A DNA stretch of 64,000 nt from Flavobacterium limnosediminis JC2902 (GTDB taxonomy: Bacteria > Bacteroidota > Bacteroidia > Flavobacteriales > Flavobacteriaceae). Shown piece after piece: positions 33,745 through 42,600 of the stretch (the stretch's first letter is position 1; each line of letters begins with the position of its first letter). The stretch covers positions 186,001-250,000 of the forward strand of contig NZ_AVGG01000019.1 of assembly GCF_000498535.1 (NCBI RefSeq), in the 5' to 3' direction. The notes under the pieces were generated by a model. That model made no database searches and was not told the origin of the DNA. It saw only the letters and a program-made list of their open reading frames with translations. The position numbers were made by a program, and so were the translations under genes.

Positions 33745-34566
33745 ATGGAAGAAAACAAAACACGTATCAACAAATTCCTTTCGGAAACTGGTTATTGCTC
33801 CAGAAGAGAAGCCGACAAACTACTGGAAGAAGGGCGCATTACCATCAATGGAACCGTTCCGGAAATGGGAACAAAAGTGTCGCCTGAGGACGAAATCCGC
33901 GTAGACGGAAAACTGATCCGTGAAAAAACTTCCAAACCGGTTTATTTGGCGTTCAACAAACCCGTGGGCATTGAATGTACCACTAATCAAAGCGTAAAAA
34001 ACAATATTGTTGATTATATCAATTACCCTAAACGTATTTTCCCAATCGGACGATTGGACAAAGCCAGTGAAGGGTTAATTTTCATGACCGATGACGGCGA
34101 TATCGTGAACAAAATCCTCCGGGCACGTAACAACCACGAAAAAGAATACGTAGTAACGGTAAACAAACCTATAGTTGATCGATTTATTCAACGCATGGGA
34201 AATGGTGTTCCGATCCTGGATACCGTTACCAAAAAATGTAAAGTGGAACAAATCAGCAAGTTTGTATTCCGTATTGTACTGACACAAGGATTGAACAGAC
34301 AAATCCGTCGTATGTGTGAATATTTAGGCTATGAGGTAACTTCTCTGAAACGCACCCGAATCATTAACATTTCTCTGGATGTGCCAATAGGTCGTTACCG
34401 TGAATTGAGCGATGCCGAGATTCTGGAACTGAACCAGCTCATCGAACCTTCCAGCAAAACAGAAGAAGCAAGTTTACCGAAGGTTGAAACCAAAAGACCG
34501 GTGCAACGCGAGGTCAGAAAGAAGTACCCTCCAAGAAACAACAACCGGAATTCGAACAGAGAGTAA
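33745..34566 (+). CDS. rluF: 23S rRNA pseudouridine synthase, RluF type
   Basis: A 273-residue RsuA/RluF-family pseudouridine synthase. An S4 RNA-binding domain (residues 6-60: INKFLSETGYCSRREADKLLEEG) precedes the catalytic domain, with IGRLDKASEGLIFMTDDGD near residue 97 (active-site Asp after RL) and LNRQIRRMCEYLGYEV near residue 182. The KNNIVDYINYPKRIFPIG segment fits RluF, which in E. coli modifies position 2604 of 23S rRNA. A basic low-complexity tail (about 238-273, rich in Lys, Arg, Asn) is common in Bacteroidota members. The transcript ends at the hairpin at 34621. Confidence 0.88.
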   Translation: MEENKTRINKFLSETGYCSRREADKLLEEGRITINGTVPEMGTKVSPEDEIRVDGKLIREKTSKPVYLAFNKPVGIECTTNQSVKNNIVDYINYPKRIFPIGRLDKASEGLIFMTDDGDIVNKILRARNNHEKEYVVTVNKPIVDRFIQRMGNGVPILDTVTKKCKVEQISKFVFRIVLTQGLNRQIRRMCEYLGYEVTSLKRTRIINISLDVPIGRYRELSDAEILELNQLIEPSSKTEEASLPKVETKRPVQREVRKKYPPRNNNRNSNRE

Positions 34567-34620
34567 ATTCTCATCAATAAATTGTTCTGTAATTTAAGGG
34601 ACACAAAAAACAATTACTGA

Positions 34621-34652
34621 AAAGGTTATGACTATGCTCATAACCTTTTTTC
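34621..34652 (+). terminator. Terminator after rluF
   Basis: AAAGGTTATGA (34621-34631) pairs with TCATAACCTTT (34638-34648), 11 perfect pairs around CTATGC, and the stem runs into a T-run. Confidence 0.85.
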
Positions 34653-35038
34653 TTTATTCTCAAAACTTATCTTATTACTCAGAACTTTTTTAGATATAAT
34701 ATTTTCTGACAAAATAAACAACCAGCAATAACACTGCTTAATCCTGGAGTCAATTCCCCATATTTTAAAAAATAAAACTGTAAAATCCTGATTTCCTGCA
34801 AAAAAAATACATGACTGAAAGAAATAACTTTCATTGATATGCGACGCTACAAAGAAGCTTATTGCGCTTTTCACAAAAAAATAACAAAAAAAAATCAGAT
34901 TTCAAAAATACCGATAAAATAATAATAACACCGGTTATTCATTTTGTGAAAAAAAGTTAACATATTTTCAAATATTAGAAATTTTAACAAAATACATGCA
35001 ATTGACACTGATATGTGTCCGTATAGTTTATAAAAAAT
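34653..35038. other. AT-rich gene-free stretch before the XRE gene
   Basis: Between the rluF terminator and the small regulator gene the sequence is markedly richer in A and T than the neighbours. Two minus-strand frames of 75-78 codons cross it but show no family feature and look fortuitous. No repeat, tRNA or RNA fold was recognised. Confidence 0.5.
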
Positions 35039-35272
35039 ATGCAATTTTATAACATGATAGAAAATGAGCAACAGGAAATTGTAAAAACGATAGGTGAAAA
35101 AATTAGAGAAAAGCGATTGCAACTGAACCTATCACAGGAAAGTGTATCAAATGAGGCCGCTATTCCCAGAAATCAGGTTGGCAGGATTGAACGTGGCGAA
35201 ATCAATACTTCCATTACTACTCTTGGCAAAATTTGTAAGGTCTTAAAAATTGAACTCAGAGAATTATTTTAG
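35039..35272 (+). CDS. Small XRE-family helix-turn-helix regulator
   Basis: A 77-residue single-domain DNA-binding protein of the XRE/Cro-C1 type. The helix-turn-helix spans about residues 27-60 (LNLSQESVSNEAAIPRNQVGRIERG), followed by the family's INTSITTLGKICKVLKI helices. There is no sensor or peptidase domain. Starts at 35039 and 35054 (MIENE) are both possible; the second removes five residues outside the domain. It lies alone in an AT-rich pocket between rluF and a GNAT gene with no toxin, phage or secretion gene nearby, so its targets are unknown. A terminator stands 142 bases downstream. Confidence 0.85.
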   Translation: MQFYNMIENEQQEIVKTIGEKIREKRLQLNLSQESVSNEAAIPRNQVGRIERGEINTSITTLGKICKVLKIELRELF

Positions 35273-35413
35273 CAAAAAAACTATTTATCAGCATCAATAC
35301 AGCTGAAACACACCGGCAAATCTTTTCACCAAAACCGGCGCTAAAAATGTGGTCGGTTTAATAACATAAGTATATAAGTGATCAAAAATGTAATAAAAAC
35401 ATAAACTGCAGAC

Positions 35414-35446
35414 AAAAAAACCAAGACTTTCATCTTGGTTTTTTTA
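35414..35446. terminator. Bidirectional terminator between XRE and GNAT genes
   Basis: CCAAGA (35421-35426) pairs with TCTTGG (35433-35438), extended by A-run/T-run pairing on both sides. It serves two convergent transcripts. Confidence 0.85.
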
Positions 35447-35447
35447 T

Positions 35448-35939
35448 TTATAAAGGTTTTTCCATAACAAAATCTTCCATGAGATACCCCCTACCGATTT
35501 CGATATCTTCTTCATGTACAATTACAAAACCCAGGCGTTTATAGAATTCCTGAGCACTGTTATAACGGTTCACGTTCAGAAACAAATGCGAATTTCCGTC
35601 ATTTAAAGCTGCTTTTTCCACTTCCGATAAAAGCAGTTTCCCTAATCCTTTACCCTGAGTTTCCGGCAATACATAAATTTTGTGTAACTTGGTTTTTCCG
35701 GTGTTGTTGCAATTTATCTCGTATGATGCAAAACCATAATAAACATCATTTTCTTCCGCTAATAAAAAAACATGCCCCTTCTCCATTTGCTCTTCCAAAG
35801 CGGGAATGGCATAAAAATTCTCCAGCATATAATCCAACTGTGCCTCAGAGAGAATTTCCTCATAGGCTTCCGGCCAGATCTTATAAGCTAAATCCCTGAC
35901 AATGTGAAGTTGGTCTTTATCCGCGTGAAGTACCTGCAT
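35448..35939 (-). CDS. GNAT-family N-acetyltransferase
   Basis: A 163-residue GCN5-related acetyltransferase that moves an acetyl group from acetyl-CoA to an amine. The acetyl-CoA pyrophosphate loop is seen as LPETQGKGLGKLLLSEVE (about residues 91-108), preceded by the KLHKIYV strand and followed by LNVNRYNSAQEFYKRLGFVIV. The acceptor is unknown. The ATG directly follows the folD stop codon, so it is probably the last gene of a folD-GNAT unit. Confidence 0.88.
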   Translation of the reverse strand: MQVLHADKDQLHIVRDLAYKIWPEAYEEILSEAQLDYMLENFYAIPALEEQMEKGHVFLLAEENDVYYGFASYEINCNNTGKTKLHKIYVLPETQGKGLGKLLLSEVEKAALNDGNSHLFLNVNRYNSAQEFYKRLGFVIVHEEDIEIGRGYLMEDFVMEKPL

Positions 35940-36821
35940 TTATTTTGCCATTTTTTGTTCTCTGGCCAATAAGGTATTTTTCATCAGCATTGCGATGGTC
36001 ATCGGTCCTACCCCACCAGGAACAGGCGTGATGAACGATGCTTTTTTGCTTACATTTTCAAAATCAACGTCACCGGTGATTACATAACCTTTCGGATTGG
36101 TTTCATCAGCTACACGCGTAATTCCCACATCGATTACCACTACATCGTCTTTTACCATTTCGGCTTTCAGATAATTTGGCACCCCTAAAGCGGTAATGAT
36201 AATATCGGCCTGAGATGTAATTTGCGTAATATTTTTAGTGTGACTGTGCGTTAGAGTAACCGTTGAATTTCCAGGGAATCCTTTACGGCCCATCAAAATA
36301 CTCATCGGACGGCCTACAATATGGCTTCTCCCAATAACAACAGTGTGTTTTCCGGCAGTATCCACATTATAACGCTCCAACAATTCTAAAATTCCGAATG
36401 GTGTTGCAGGAATGAACGTACTCATATCCAACGCCATTTTACCGAAATTCTCAGGGTGAAAACCATCTACATCTTTACTTGGACAAACAGCCATAAGCAC
36501 TTTCTGCTCATCAATCTGATCCGGCAACGGTAACTGAACGATAAATCCATCGATATTGTCATCCTCATTCAGTTCCTTGATTTTTCTAAGCAATTCGGTT
36601 TCCGAAGTAGTGCTCGGCATTTTAACCAATGTCGATTCAAAGCCAACACGCTCACACGCCTTCACTTTACTCCCAACATACGTTAAACTTGCACCGTCAT
36701 TACCCACGATGATAGCCGCCAAATGAGGCACTTTCTCACCTTTGTCTTTCATTTTCTGAACTTCGGCAGCAATTTCTACCTTAATATCTTCTGCAGTCTT
36801 TTTTCCGTCTAGTAGTTGCAT
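35940..36821 (-). CDS. folD: Bifunctional methylene-THF dehydrogenase / cyclohydrolase
   Basis: FolD interconverts 5,10-methylene-, methenyl- and 10-formyl-tetrahydrofolate, giving one-carbon units for purines and initiator tRNA. The 293-residue length fits. Motifs: YVGSKVKACERVGF with the catalytic lysine near residue 56, VQLPLPDQIDEQKVL near residue 100, the dinucleotide site GRSHIVGRPMSILM near residue 168, and the C-terminal TPVPGGVGPMTIAMLMKNTL. It lies 58 bases from ffh on the same strand, with an intervening hairpin that would terminate ffh transcripts. Confidence 0.96.
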   Translation of the reverse strand: MQLLDGKKTAEDIKVEIAAEVQKMKDKGEKVPHLAAIIVGNDGASLTYVGSKVKACERVGFESTLVKMPSTTSETELLRKIKELNEDDNIDGFIVQLPLPDQIDEQKVLMAVCPSKDVDGFHPENFGKMALDMSTFIPATPFGILELLERYNVDTAGKHTVVIGRSHIVGRPMSILMGRKGFPGNSTVTLTHSHTKNITQITSQADIIITALGVPNYLKAEMVKDDVVVIDVGITRVADETNPKGYVITGDVDFENVSKKASFITPVPGGVGPMTIAMLMKNTLLAREQKMAK

Positions 36822-36843
36822 TTTATATCTGTTGTATTAGTAT

Positions 36844-36876
36844 TAAAAAAAGAAGACGCGATTACTCACGTCTTTA
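36844..36876 (-). terminator. Terminator after ffh
   Basis: On the minus strand AAGACG pairs with CGTCTT around a 10-base loop, followed by a T-run (36851-36844). It lies just after the ffh stop, upstream of folD. Confidence 0.65.
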
Positions 36877-36879
36877 TAT

Positions 36880-38220
36880 TTAAGGCCTCATTCCTTTCAT
36901 TCCGCCCATCATTCGCATTAGGTTTTTACCTCCTGCTCCCTGCATCATCTTCATCATTTTGCTCATCTGGTCAAACTGTTTCAACAATTGATTAACCTGC
37001 TGAATATCGGTTCCGGAACCTTTGGCAATTCTTGTTTTACGTTTTGCATCCAAAAGTGCCGGTTTGGTTCTTTCTGCCGGTGTCATCGAATGAATAATCG
37101 CTTCAATATGTTTGAAAGCATCGTCTTCAATTTCAACATCTTTCAACGCTTTTCCGGCACCAGGTATCATCCCTACAAGGTCTTTCATGTTACCCATTTT
37201 TTTCACCTGTTGGATTTGCGTTAAGAAATCGTCGAAACCGAATTCGTTTTTCGCAATTTTCTTCTGTAATTTACGCGCCTCTTCCTCGTCGTATTGCTCC
37301 TGAGCTCTTTCCACTAAGGAAACAACGTCCCCCATTCCGAGAATACGTTCTGCCATACGTGCAGGGTAGAAAACGTCAATCGCTTCCATTTTCTCTCCTG
37401 TACCGATGAACTTAATCGGTTTATCTACCACAGATTTGATTGAAATCGCAGCTCCACCACGGGTATCACCGTCTAATTTCGTTAATACAACTCCGTCAAA
37501 ATTTAATCGATCATTAAATGCTTTTGCGGTATTCACGGCATCCTGACCTGTCATGGAATCCACTACGAATAAGGTTTCCTGAGGTTGAATCGCTTTGTGA
37601 ACGTTTGCAATTTCGGTCATCATCTCCTCGTCTACTGCCAAACGACCGGCTGTATCGACAATTACGACATTGTAACCGTTTGCTTTTGCATGTTTGATTG
37701 CATTTTCAGCAATGGAAACCGCGTTTTTATTTTCGGGTTCTGAATATACTTCAACACCAATCTGATCTCCAACTACATGCAACTGATTGATAGCGGCCGG
37801 ACGGTAAATATCACAGGCCACCAAAAGCGGTTTTTTCCCTTTTTTGGTTTTAAGGAAATTCGCCAACTTCCCGGAGAAAGTGGTTTTACCCGAACCTTGC
37901 AAACCGGACATCAAAATCACAGAAGGATTCCCCGATAAGTTAACTCCGGCCACATCACCACCCATCAATTCGGTCAACTCGTCTTTTACAAGTTTCACCA
38001 TCAACTGACCCGGCTGTAACGTCGTTAATACGTCCTGACCAATGGCTTTGTCTTTTACACGTGAGGTAAAATCTTTGGCAATCTTAAAGTTAACGTCGGC
38101 ATCAAGTAAAGCACGCCGTACTTCTTTCAAAGTATCCGCAACGTTCACTTCGGTAATTTTTCCGTGCCCTTTTAATATATGGAAGGCTTTGTCGAGTTTA
38201 TCGCTTAAATTATCAAACAT
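36880..38220 (-). CDS. ffh: Signal recognition particle protein Ffh
   Basis: Ffh is the SRP54 GTPase that with 4.5S RNA targets nascent membrane proteins to FtsY and the Sec translocon. The 446-residue protein has an N-terminal helical bundle, the G domain with P-loop MSGLQGSGKTTFSGKLA near residue 106, VDTAGRLAVDEEMM near residue 188, LTKLDGDTRGGAAISI near residue 245 and GTGEKMEAIDVF near residue 272. The Met-rich M domain (about 325-446) ends in MSKMMKMMQGAGGKNLMRMMGG. A nearly ideal Bacteroidota promoter precedes it. No 4.5S RNA gene is seen in the window. Confidence 0.97.
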   Translation of the reverse strand: MFDNLSDKLDKAFHILKGHGKITEVNVADTLKEVRRALLDADVNFKIAKDFTSRVKDKAIGQDVLTTLQPGQLMVKLVKDELTELMGGDVAGVNLSGNPSVILMSGLQGSGKTTFSGKLANFLKTKKGKKPLLVACDIYRPAAINQLHVVGDQIGVEVYSEPENKNAVSIAENAIKHAKANGYNVVIVDTAGRLAVDEEMMTEIANVHKAIQPQETLFVVDSMTGQDAVNTAKAFNDRLNFDGVVLTKLDGDTRGGAAISIKSVVDKPIKFIGTGEKMEAIDVFYPARMAERILGMGDVVSLVERAQEQYDEEEARKLQKKIAKNEFGFDDFLTQIQQVKKMGNMKDLVGMIPGAGKALKDVEIEDDAFKHIEAIIHSMTPAERTKPALLDAKRKTRIAKGSGTDIQQVNQLLKQFDQMSKMMKMMQGAGGKNLMRMMGGMKGMRP

Positions 38221-38243
38221 GATAGTTTTTGTTTAATGAGGTG

Positions 38244-38274
38244 CAAAGATAATATAAAGTCACAAAGTCGCAAA
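38244..38274 (-). promoter_or_regulatory. ffh: Consensus Bacteroidota promoter of ffh
   Basis: On the minus strand TTTG (38271-38274), exactly 19 bases and then TATCTTTG (38244-38251) match the primary sigma consensus TTTG-N19-TAnnTTTG without a mismatch. The -7 box ends 23 bases before the ATG. Confidence 0.8.
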
Positions 38275-38418
38275 GTGACAGAGGTGCAAAGTTTTAACTT
38301 TGAGGTAATAAAAAACCAATCAGAAGCTTTTCGTTTGGACACAAACACAAATCTGAAACGCCAATGGCTCTAATTAAATAGGTTTCCATTTCTTTAAATT
38401 TCAATGTATGAAGTAATC

Positions 38419-38478
38419 AAACACAGATTTCACAGATTCACACAAATTAATCTGTGAAAATCTGTGAAATCTGTGTTT
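38419..38478. repeat. Intergenic long-armed inverted repeat (copy 2)
   Basis: Twenty-base arms at 38419-38438 and 38459-38478 are exact reverse complements, built from CACAGATTT / AAATCTGTG units. The loop also folds on itself (CACAAATTAATCTGTG). It lies between the ffh promoter and the end of the lipoprotein gene, in a 307-base gap without genes. Confidence 0.85.
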
Positions 38479-38527
38479 TAAACAACCTTTAAAATGACAT
38501 CCCAACAATCATCAAAGAGGAACGATT

Positions 38528-38995
38528 TTAATTCTTCTCAAAAGTCAGGAAATCGGTTCCGCCTCCGCCCCCGCTAACATCTGTTAGGCGTATCTTAGTG
38601 GCCGTATTCTCCAATACTTCCCAGTCGTCTGTTAACTCTTCGAAGTCTGGCGGAGCAGTAAAACCTACATTAAAATGAACATCTTCCGGACTATCGTCGC
38701 TGCTGTTACTGTCGGTTACCGACCAAGTTCCTGTATACGTATTAGCCCCATTAGTCGCCGTTAACACATTACCGGATCCGAATGTAAAATTGTAGCCGGT
38801 AAAATGCGAGGTTTCATCCGTATCGGTATCGTAGAAATAAGTAATTCGCCAGGTTCCTGATGAAACCGCATTTTTTATATCCTGAATGGTCTGGCTATTG
38901 TTTGATGACGAATTGCTGCTGTCATCATCACTCGAACAACCAAAACCAACCATAAGCAGAACAACTGCTATCGAAAGCTGCATTATTTTTTTCAT
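38528..38995 (-). CDS. Hypothetical lipoprotein, lipocalin-like
   Basis: A 155-residue exported lipoprotein: the signal peptide ends in LMVGFGCSSDDDSS, with the lipid Cys at about residue 20 and an Asp/Ser/Asn-rich linker typical of Bacteroidota surface lipoproteins. The rest is beta-rich (SSGTWRITYFYDTDTDE, YNFTFGSGNVLTATNGA, YTGTWSVTDSNSSDD, KIRLTDVSGG) and resembles small lipocalin-like domains. No catalytic residues are evident. It is convergent in position with nothing and lies downstream of the DUF2892 operon, whose terminator separates the two. Function unknown. Confidence 0.7.
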   Translation of the reverse strand: MKKIMQLSIAVVLLMVGFGCSSDDDSSNSSSNNSQTIQDIKNAVSSGTWRITYFYDTDTDETSHFTGYNFTFGSGNVLTATNGANTYTGTWSVTDSNSSDDSPEDVHFNVGFTAPPDFEELTDDWEVLENTATKIRLTDVSGGGGGTDFLTFEKN

Positions 38996-39052
38996 GATGT
39001 TGATTTTTAATTACTTGCATAAATATACTGCTTTTTCCAAAAAGACAGCACA

Positions 39053-39076
39053 TAAAAAAACCGCCTTTCGACGGTT
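39053..39076 (-). terminator. Terminator of the efflux operon
   Basis: On the minus strand AACCGTC pairs with GGCGGTT (one G-T pair) around a GAAA tetraloop, followed by seven T. It lies 11 bases after the DUF2892 stop. Confidence 0.8.
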
Positions 39077-39086
39077 ATTTTCTGAT

Positions 39087-39275
39087 TTAATCCTGAATTT
39101 TAAAAACTTTGCGGAGAATATCTTCCATCAGACACCATTGAGTGAACGACGACTGAAGGAGATTCAATGCTACAAATCCTGTGAACCACAACCAATTCTG
39201 ATTGATATAAACAGCCAACAACACACTGATAAGTATAAATGTCCCTGCTATGGCTCTGATAATTCTGTTTATCAT
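39087..39275 (-). CDS. DUF2892 (YgaP-type) inner-membrane protein
   Basis: A 62-residue protein with two hydrophobic helices: IIRAIAGTFILISVLLAVYI (about residues 4-23) and WLWFTGFVALNLLQSSFTQW (about 28-47), then WCLMEDILRKVFKI. The turn WCLMEDILRK matches the YgaP transmembrane domain (DUF2892), where a Cys-Pro often follows; here only one Cys is present. In other bacteria the domain is attached to rhodaneses or found alone near redox and metal genes. It is the last gene of the efflux operon, 2 bases after the PII-like gene. Function unknown. Confidence 0.75.
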   Translation of the reverse strand: MINRIIRAIAGTFILISVLLAVYINQNWLWFTGFVALNLLQSSFTQWCLMEDILRKVFKIQD

Positions 39276-39277
39276 AA

Positions 39278-39583
39278 TTATATAATTTTATCTAAGTTAA
39301 CTACTACGGCATGAATCGCATTTTTGGTGGGCTGCTCCTCATTGAACGAACCGGCATGTTGAAGAAACCCTTCAACTTTTGATTCTTCGGTAAAAACATG
39401 AAACAGGACCGATTCACATTCGCTTTTATCATTGGCAAACCAATTATCTTTTACGGACAGACCGGAACAATCTTTAAATCCGTTAACTTCCTGATAGGTA
39501 TAACTGTGGATTTCAGCTTCCTTCAAAAACAATTTGATGTTGTCTTCAAAAGCCTTTACGGCGGTTATCATCATCATTTTCAT
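39278..39583 (-). CDS. Small PII/DUF3240-like protein in an RND operon
   Basis: A 101-residue protein that I do not firmly recognise. Its predicted pattern is strand (MMMITAVKAF), helix (EDNIKLFLKEAEI), strand (HSYTYQEVNGFKD), a loop with WFANDKSECESVL, strand (FHVFTEE), helix (KVEGFLQHAGSF) and strand (AIHAVVVNLDKI). That is a beta-alpha-beta repeat like PII, CutA and DUF3240 proteins. DUF3240 genes lie next to metal RND pumps in Proteobacteria, and this gene lies next to an RND gene. It has Cys39 and Cys56. A role in sensing metal or tuning the pump is inference. Several Met codons near the start leave it uncertain by a few residues. Confidence 0.6.
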   Translation of the reverse strand: MKMMMITAVKAFEDNIKLFLKEAEIHSYTYQEVNGFKDCSGLSVKDNWFANDKSECESVLFHVFTEESKVEGFLQHAGSFNEEQPTKNAIHAVVVNLDKII

Positions 39584-39679
39584 ATATGTATAATTTATTT
39601 TTCAGTGGTCATATATGTTATCGCTTTATTTTCGTAGGTGTATGCTTGCGCAAACTTCTTGTTAATGGCGATTTCATCG

Positions 39680-42600
39680 TTATTCGTATTTGTGTTTTTC
39701 AGTTATGTAATAAATCAGCGGCACTACAATCAGTGTTAATAATGTGGATACGATAGCACCTGCCACCAGTGAAATCGCCAACCCTTGGAAAATCGGGTCA
39801 AACAAGATGATGGAAGCTCCGATTACCACAGCACCTGTCGTCAGTAAAATGGGTGTGGTTCTTACCGCTCCGGCTTCAATGATAGCCTGCTTTAACGGCG
39901 CACCTTCCTTGAGTCGGATTTCGATAAAATCGATGAGCAACACCGAGTTCCGCACCATAACTCCCGCCAAAGCAATCATTCCGATAAAGGATGTTGCGGT
40001 GAAGAAAGCACCTAACAACCAGTGGCCCAATACAATTCCGATTAACGATAACGGAATGGCCATCATCATGACAATCGGCGTTTTGAAATTCTGGAACCAG
40101 CCCACAATCAGCATGTAAATCACTATAATCACGATTAAAAATGCCGCTCCCAAATCACGGAAGACTTCCAAAGTAATCTGCCATTCACCATCCCATTTCA
40201 CGGTGAAATCGCTTTCATCCGAAGGTTGTTCCATGTACAGTTCGTTCACTTTATAGCCTTTCGGCAACTTCATTTGCTGCAATTTCTCATTCATCCCCAA
40301 AATCGCATACACCGGACTTTCCAATACACCCGCCATATCAGCAGTTACATACACCACACGTTTTTGGTCTTTACGGTAAATCGTTTTTTTCAGTGTTTCG
40401 TTTTTTACTTTTACCAGATCGCTCACCGGAATCATAGTCCCTTGCGCCGATTTGATTTTAATGTTCTGAATATCCTGCAGACTCGTTTTCTCCTTATCAT
40501 CCAAAGCCAATACGATTCCGATATTGTCGTTCGAGTTTTCATCATACAATCGGGAAACCGGATATTCTTTCATGATTGTGGTTAACGTGGCTACCACCTG
40601 CTGAGGCGCTACACCGTACAACATGGCTTTTTCTTTGTCGACTTCCAATTTGTATTCGGTTTGATTGTCTTCGGTCATCCAATCCACATCAACGATATCC
40701 GAAGTCGTTTCCAGTATGGTTTTTACCTGATTCGCCACTTCAATCTGCTCCTCATAATTCGGTCCGTAAATCTCGGCTACCAAAGTCGACAATACCGGTG
40801 GTCCCGGCGGCACTTCAATCACTTTCACATTAGCGCCGTATTTTTTGGCAATCTTCTGAATTTCCGGACGCACTGCTTTCGCGATGTCGTGACTCTGTTC
40901 GCTTCGGTCTTCCTTGTGCAGTAAATTCACCTGAATATCGGCCATATTGCTTCCGCCACGCATGTCGTAATGACGCACCAAACCATTGAAGGTAATGGGC
41001 GCAGAGGTTCCCACATAATTCTGGTAACTCACCACTTCCGGACGTTGGGAAAGGTATTGCGCAATTTCTTTTGTAACCGCCGCAGTGCGCTCCAGCGTAG
41101 TTCCTTCCGGCATATCGATTACCACCTGAAATTCGTTTTTGTTATCAAAAGGCAGCATTTTTACAGCTACCGATTTGGTAAAGAACATCAACACCGAACC
41201 CAATAACAGGACAATCGTAATTCCGAACATAATCAAACGCTTTTTGGAACTTTCCAAAAACGGACGCTCAATTTTATTGTAGATTTTATAAATCCAACTC
41301 GTTTCCAAACCTTGCTCCTCTTTGTGTTTTTGCTCATCTTTTTCCTGAAGCAAATGATACCCCAAATAAGGCGTCACCGTTAAGGCTACGAACAAGGACA
41401 AAATCATCGCAATGGAAGCACCAATAGGCATCGGACTCATATACGGCCCCATCATTCCCGATACGAAAGCCATCGGTAAAATAGCCGCAATAACCGTAAA
41501 TGTTGCCAGAATAGTAGGGTTTCCGACTTCATTGATCGCATAAATCGCGGCCTGCTTGAACGGGAGTCGCTTCATTTTAAAGTGACGGTGCATGTTTTCG
41601 GCGATGATAATACTGTCATCCACCACAATTCCCACCACGAACACCAGGGCAAAAAGGGTGATTCGGTTTAGCGTGTAGCCTAATAAATAATAACTGAAAA
41701 GTGTCAGCGCAAACGTTAACGGTACGGAGAAGAAAACCACCAGTCCGCCGCGCCATCCCATGGCAAACATTACCAGAAGCGTTACGGCAATAATAGCTAC
41801 ACCCAAGTGCAACAACAACTCGCCTACTTTATGCGACGCGGTTTCTCCGTAGTTACGGGTCACTTCCACATGAACGTCACTTGGAATCAATGTTTTCTTT
41901 AATGCTTCTACTTTGGTGATGATTTTCTCAGAGATTTTCATCGCATCGGCACCTTTCACTTTGGCTACCGAAATCGTTACCGCGGGATATTCTGAAGTAT
42001 TTTTCGCTCGCGCCTCATTTCCGGTTCCGTATCCGAAAGACACATAACTTTTTGGCGATGAGGGTCCGTCCTGAACGGCTGCCACCTGTTTTAAATACAC
42101 CGGCATGTTTTTGTTTACACCTACAACCAGATTCTCCACATCTTCATCCGACGTTAAAAAATTCCCTGTAGTCAACAAATACTCCTGGTCTTTGCTTACA
42201 AAACTTCCGGATTGTGATTGTTGGTTGTTGGCCTGAATCATCTGTACTACCGAAAGGGCATCGATTCCGTTTTCAGCTAACTTATCTTTGTCCAAAACCA
42301 CTTTCAGTTCGCGGTTTCTTCCTCCGATTTTATTGGTAATGGCTACGTCCTTTACTTTTTCGATTTCATTGGTCAACTCACCGGCAATCTGGCGTAACTC
42401 GTAGTCATCGTATTTTTCACTCCACAACGTCAGTCCCAACATCGGAACATCGTCTATGGAACGGGTTTTCACCATCGGTTGCATCACGCCCTGAGGCATG
42501 TTCATAGCATTTTTATTCAATTCGTCGTACAATTTCACATACGAACGTTCGATGTCTTCGCCCACATAAAACTGAACAATCAACATCGCCTGACCGTTCA

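Noticed and set aside
34638-35122. Two minus-strand ORFs (78 and 75 codons) in the AT-rich pocket
   Set aside because: Low-complexity Phe/Lys/Ile-rich translations with no family match, in DNA too AT-rich to trust, and one overlaps the XRE gene.
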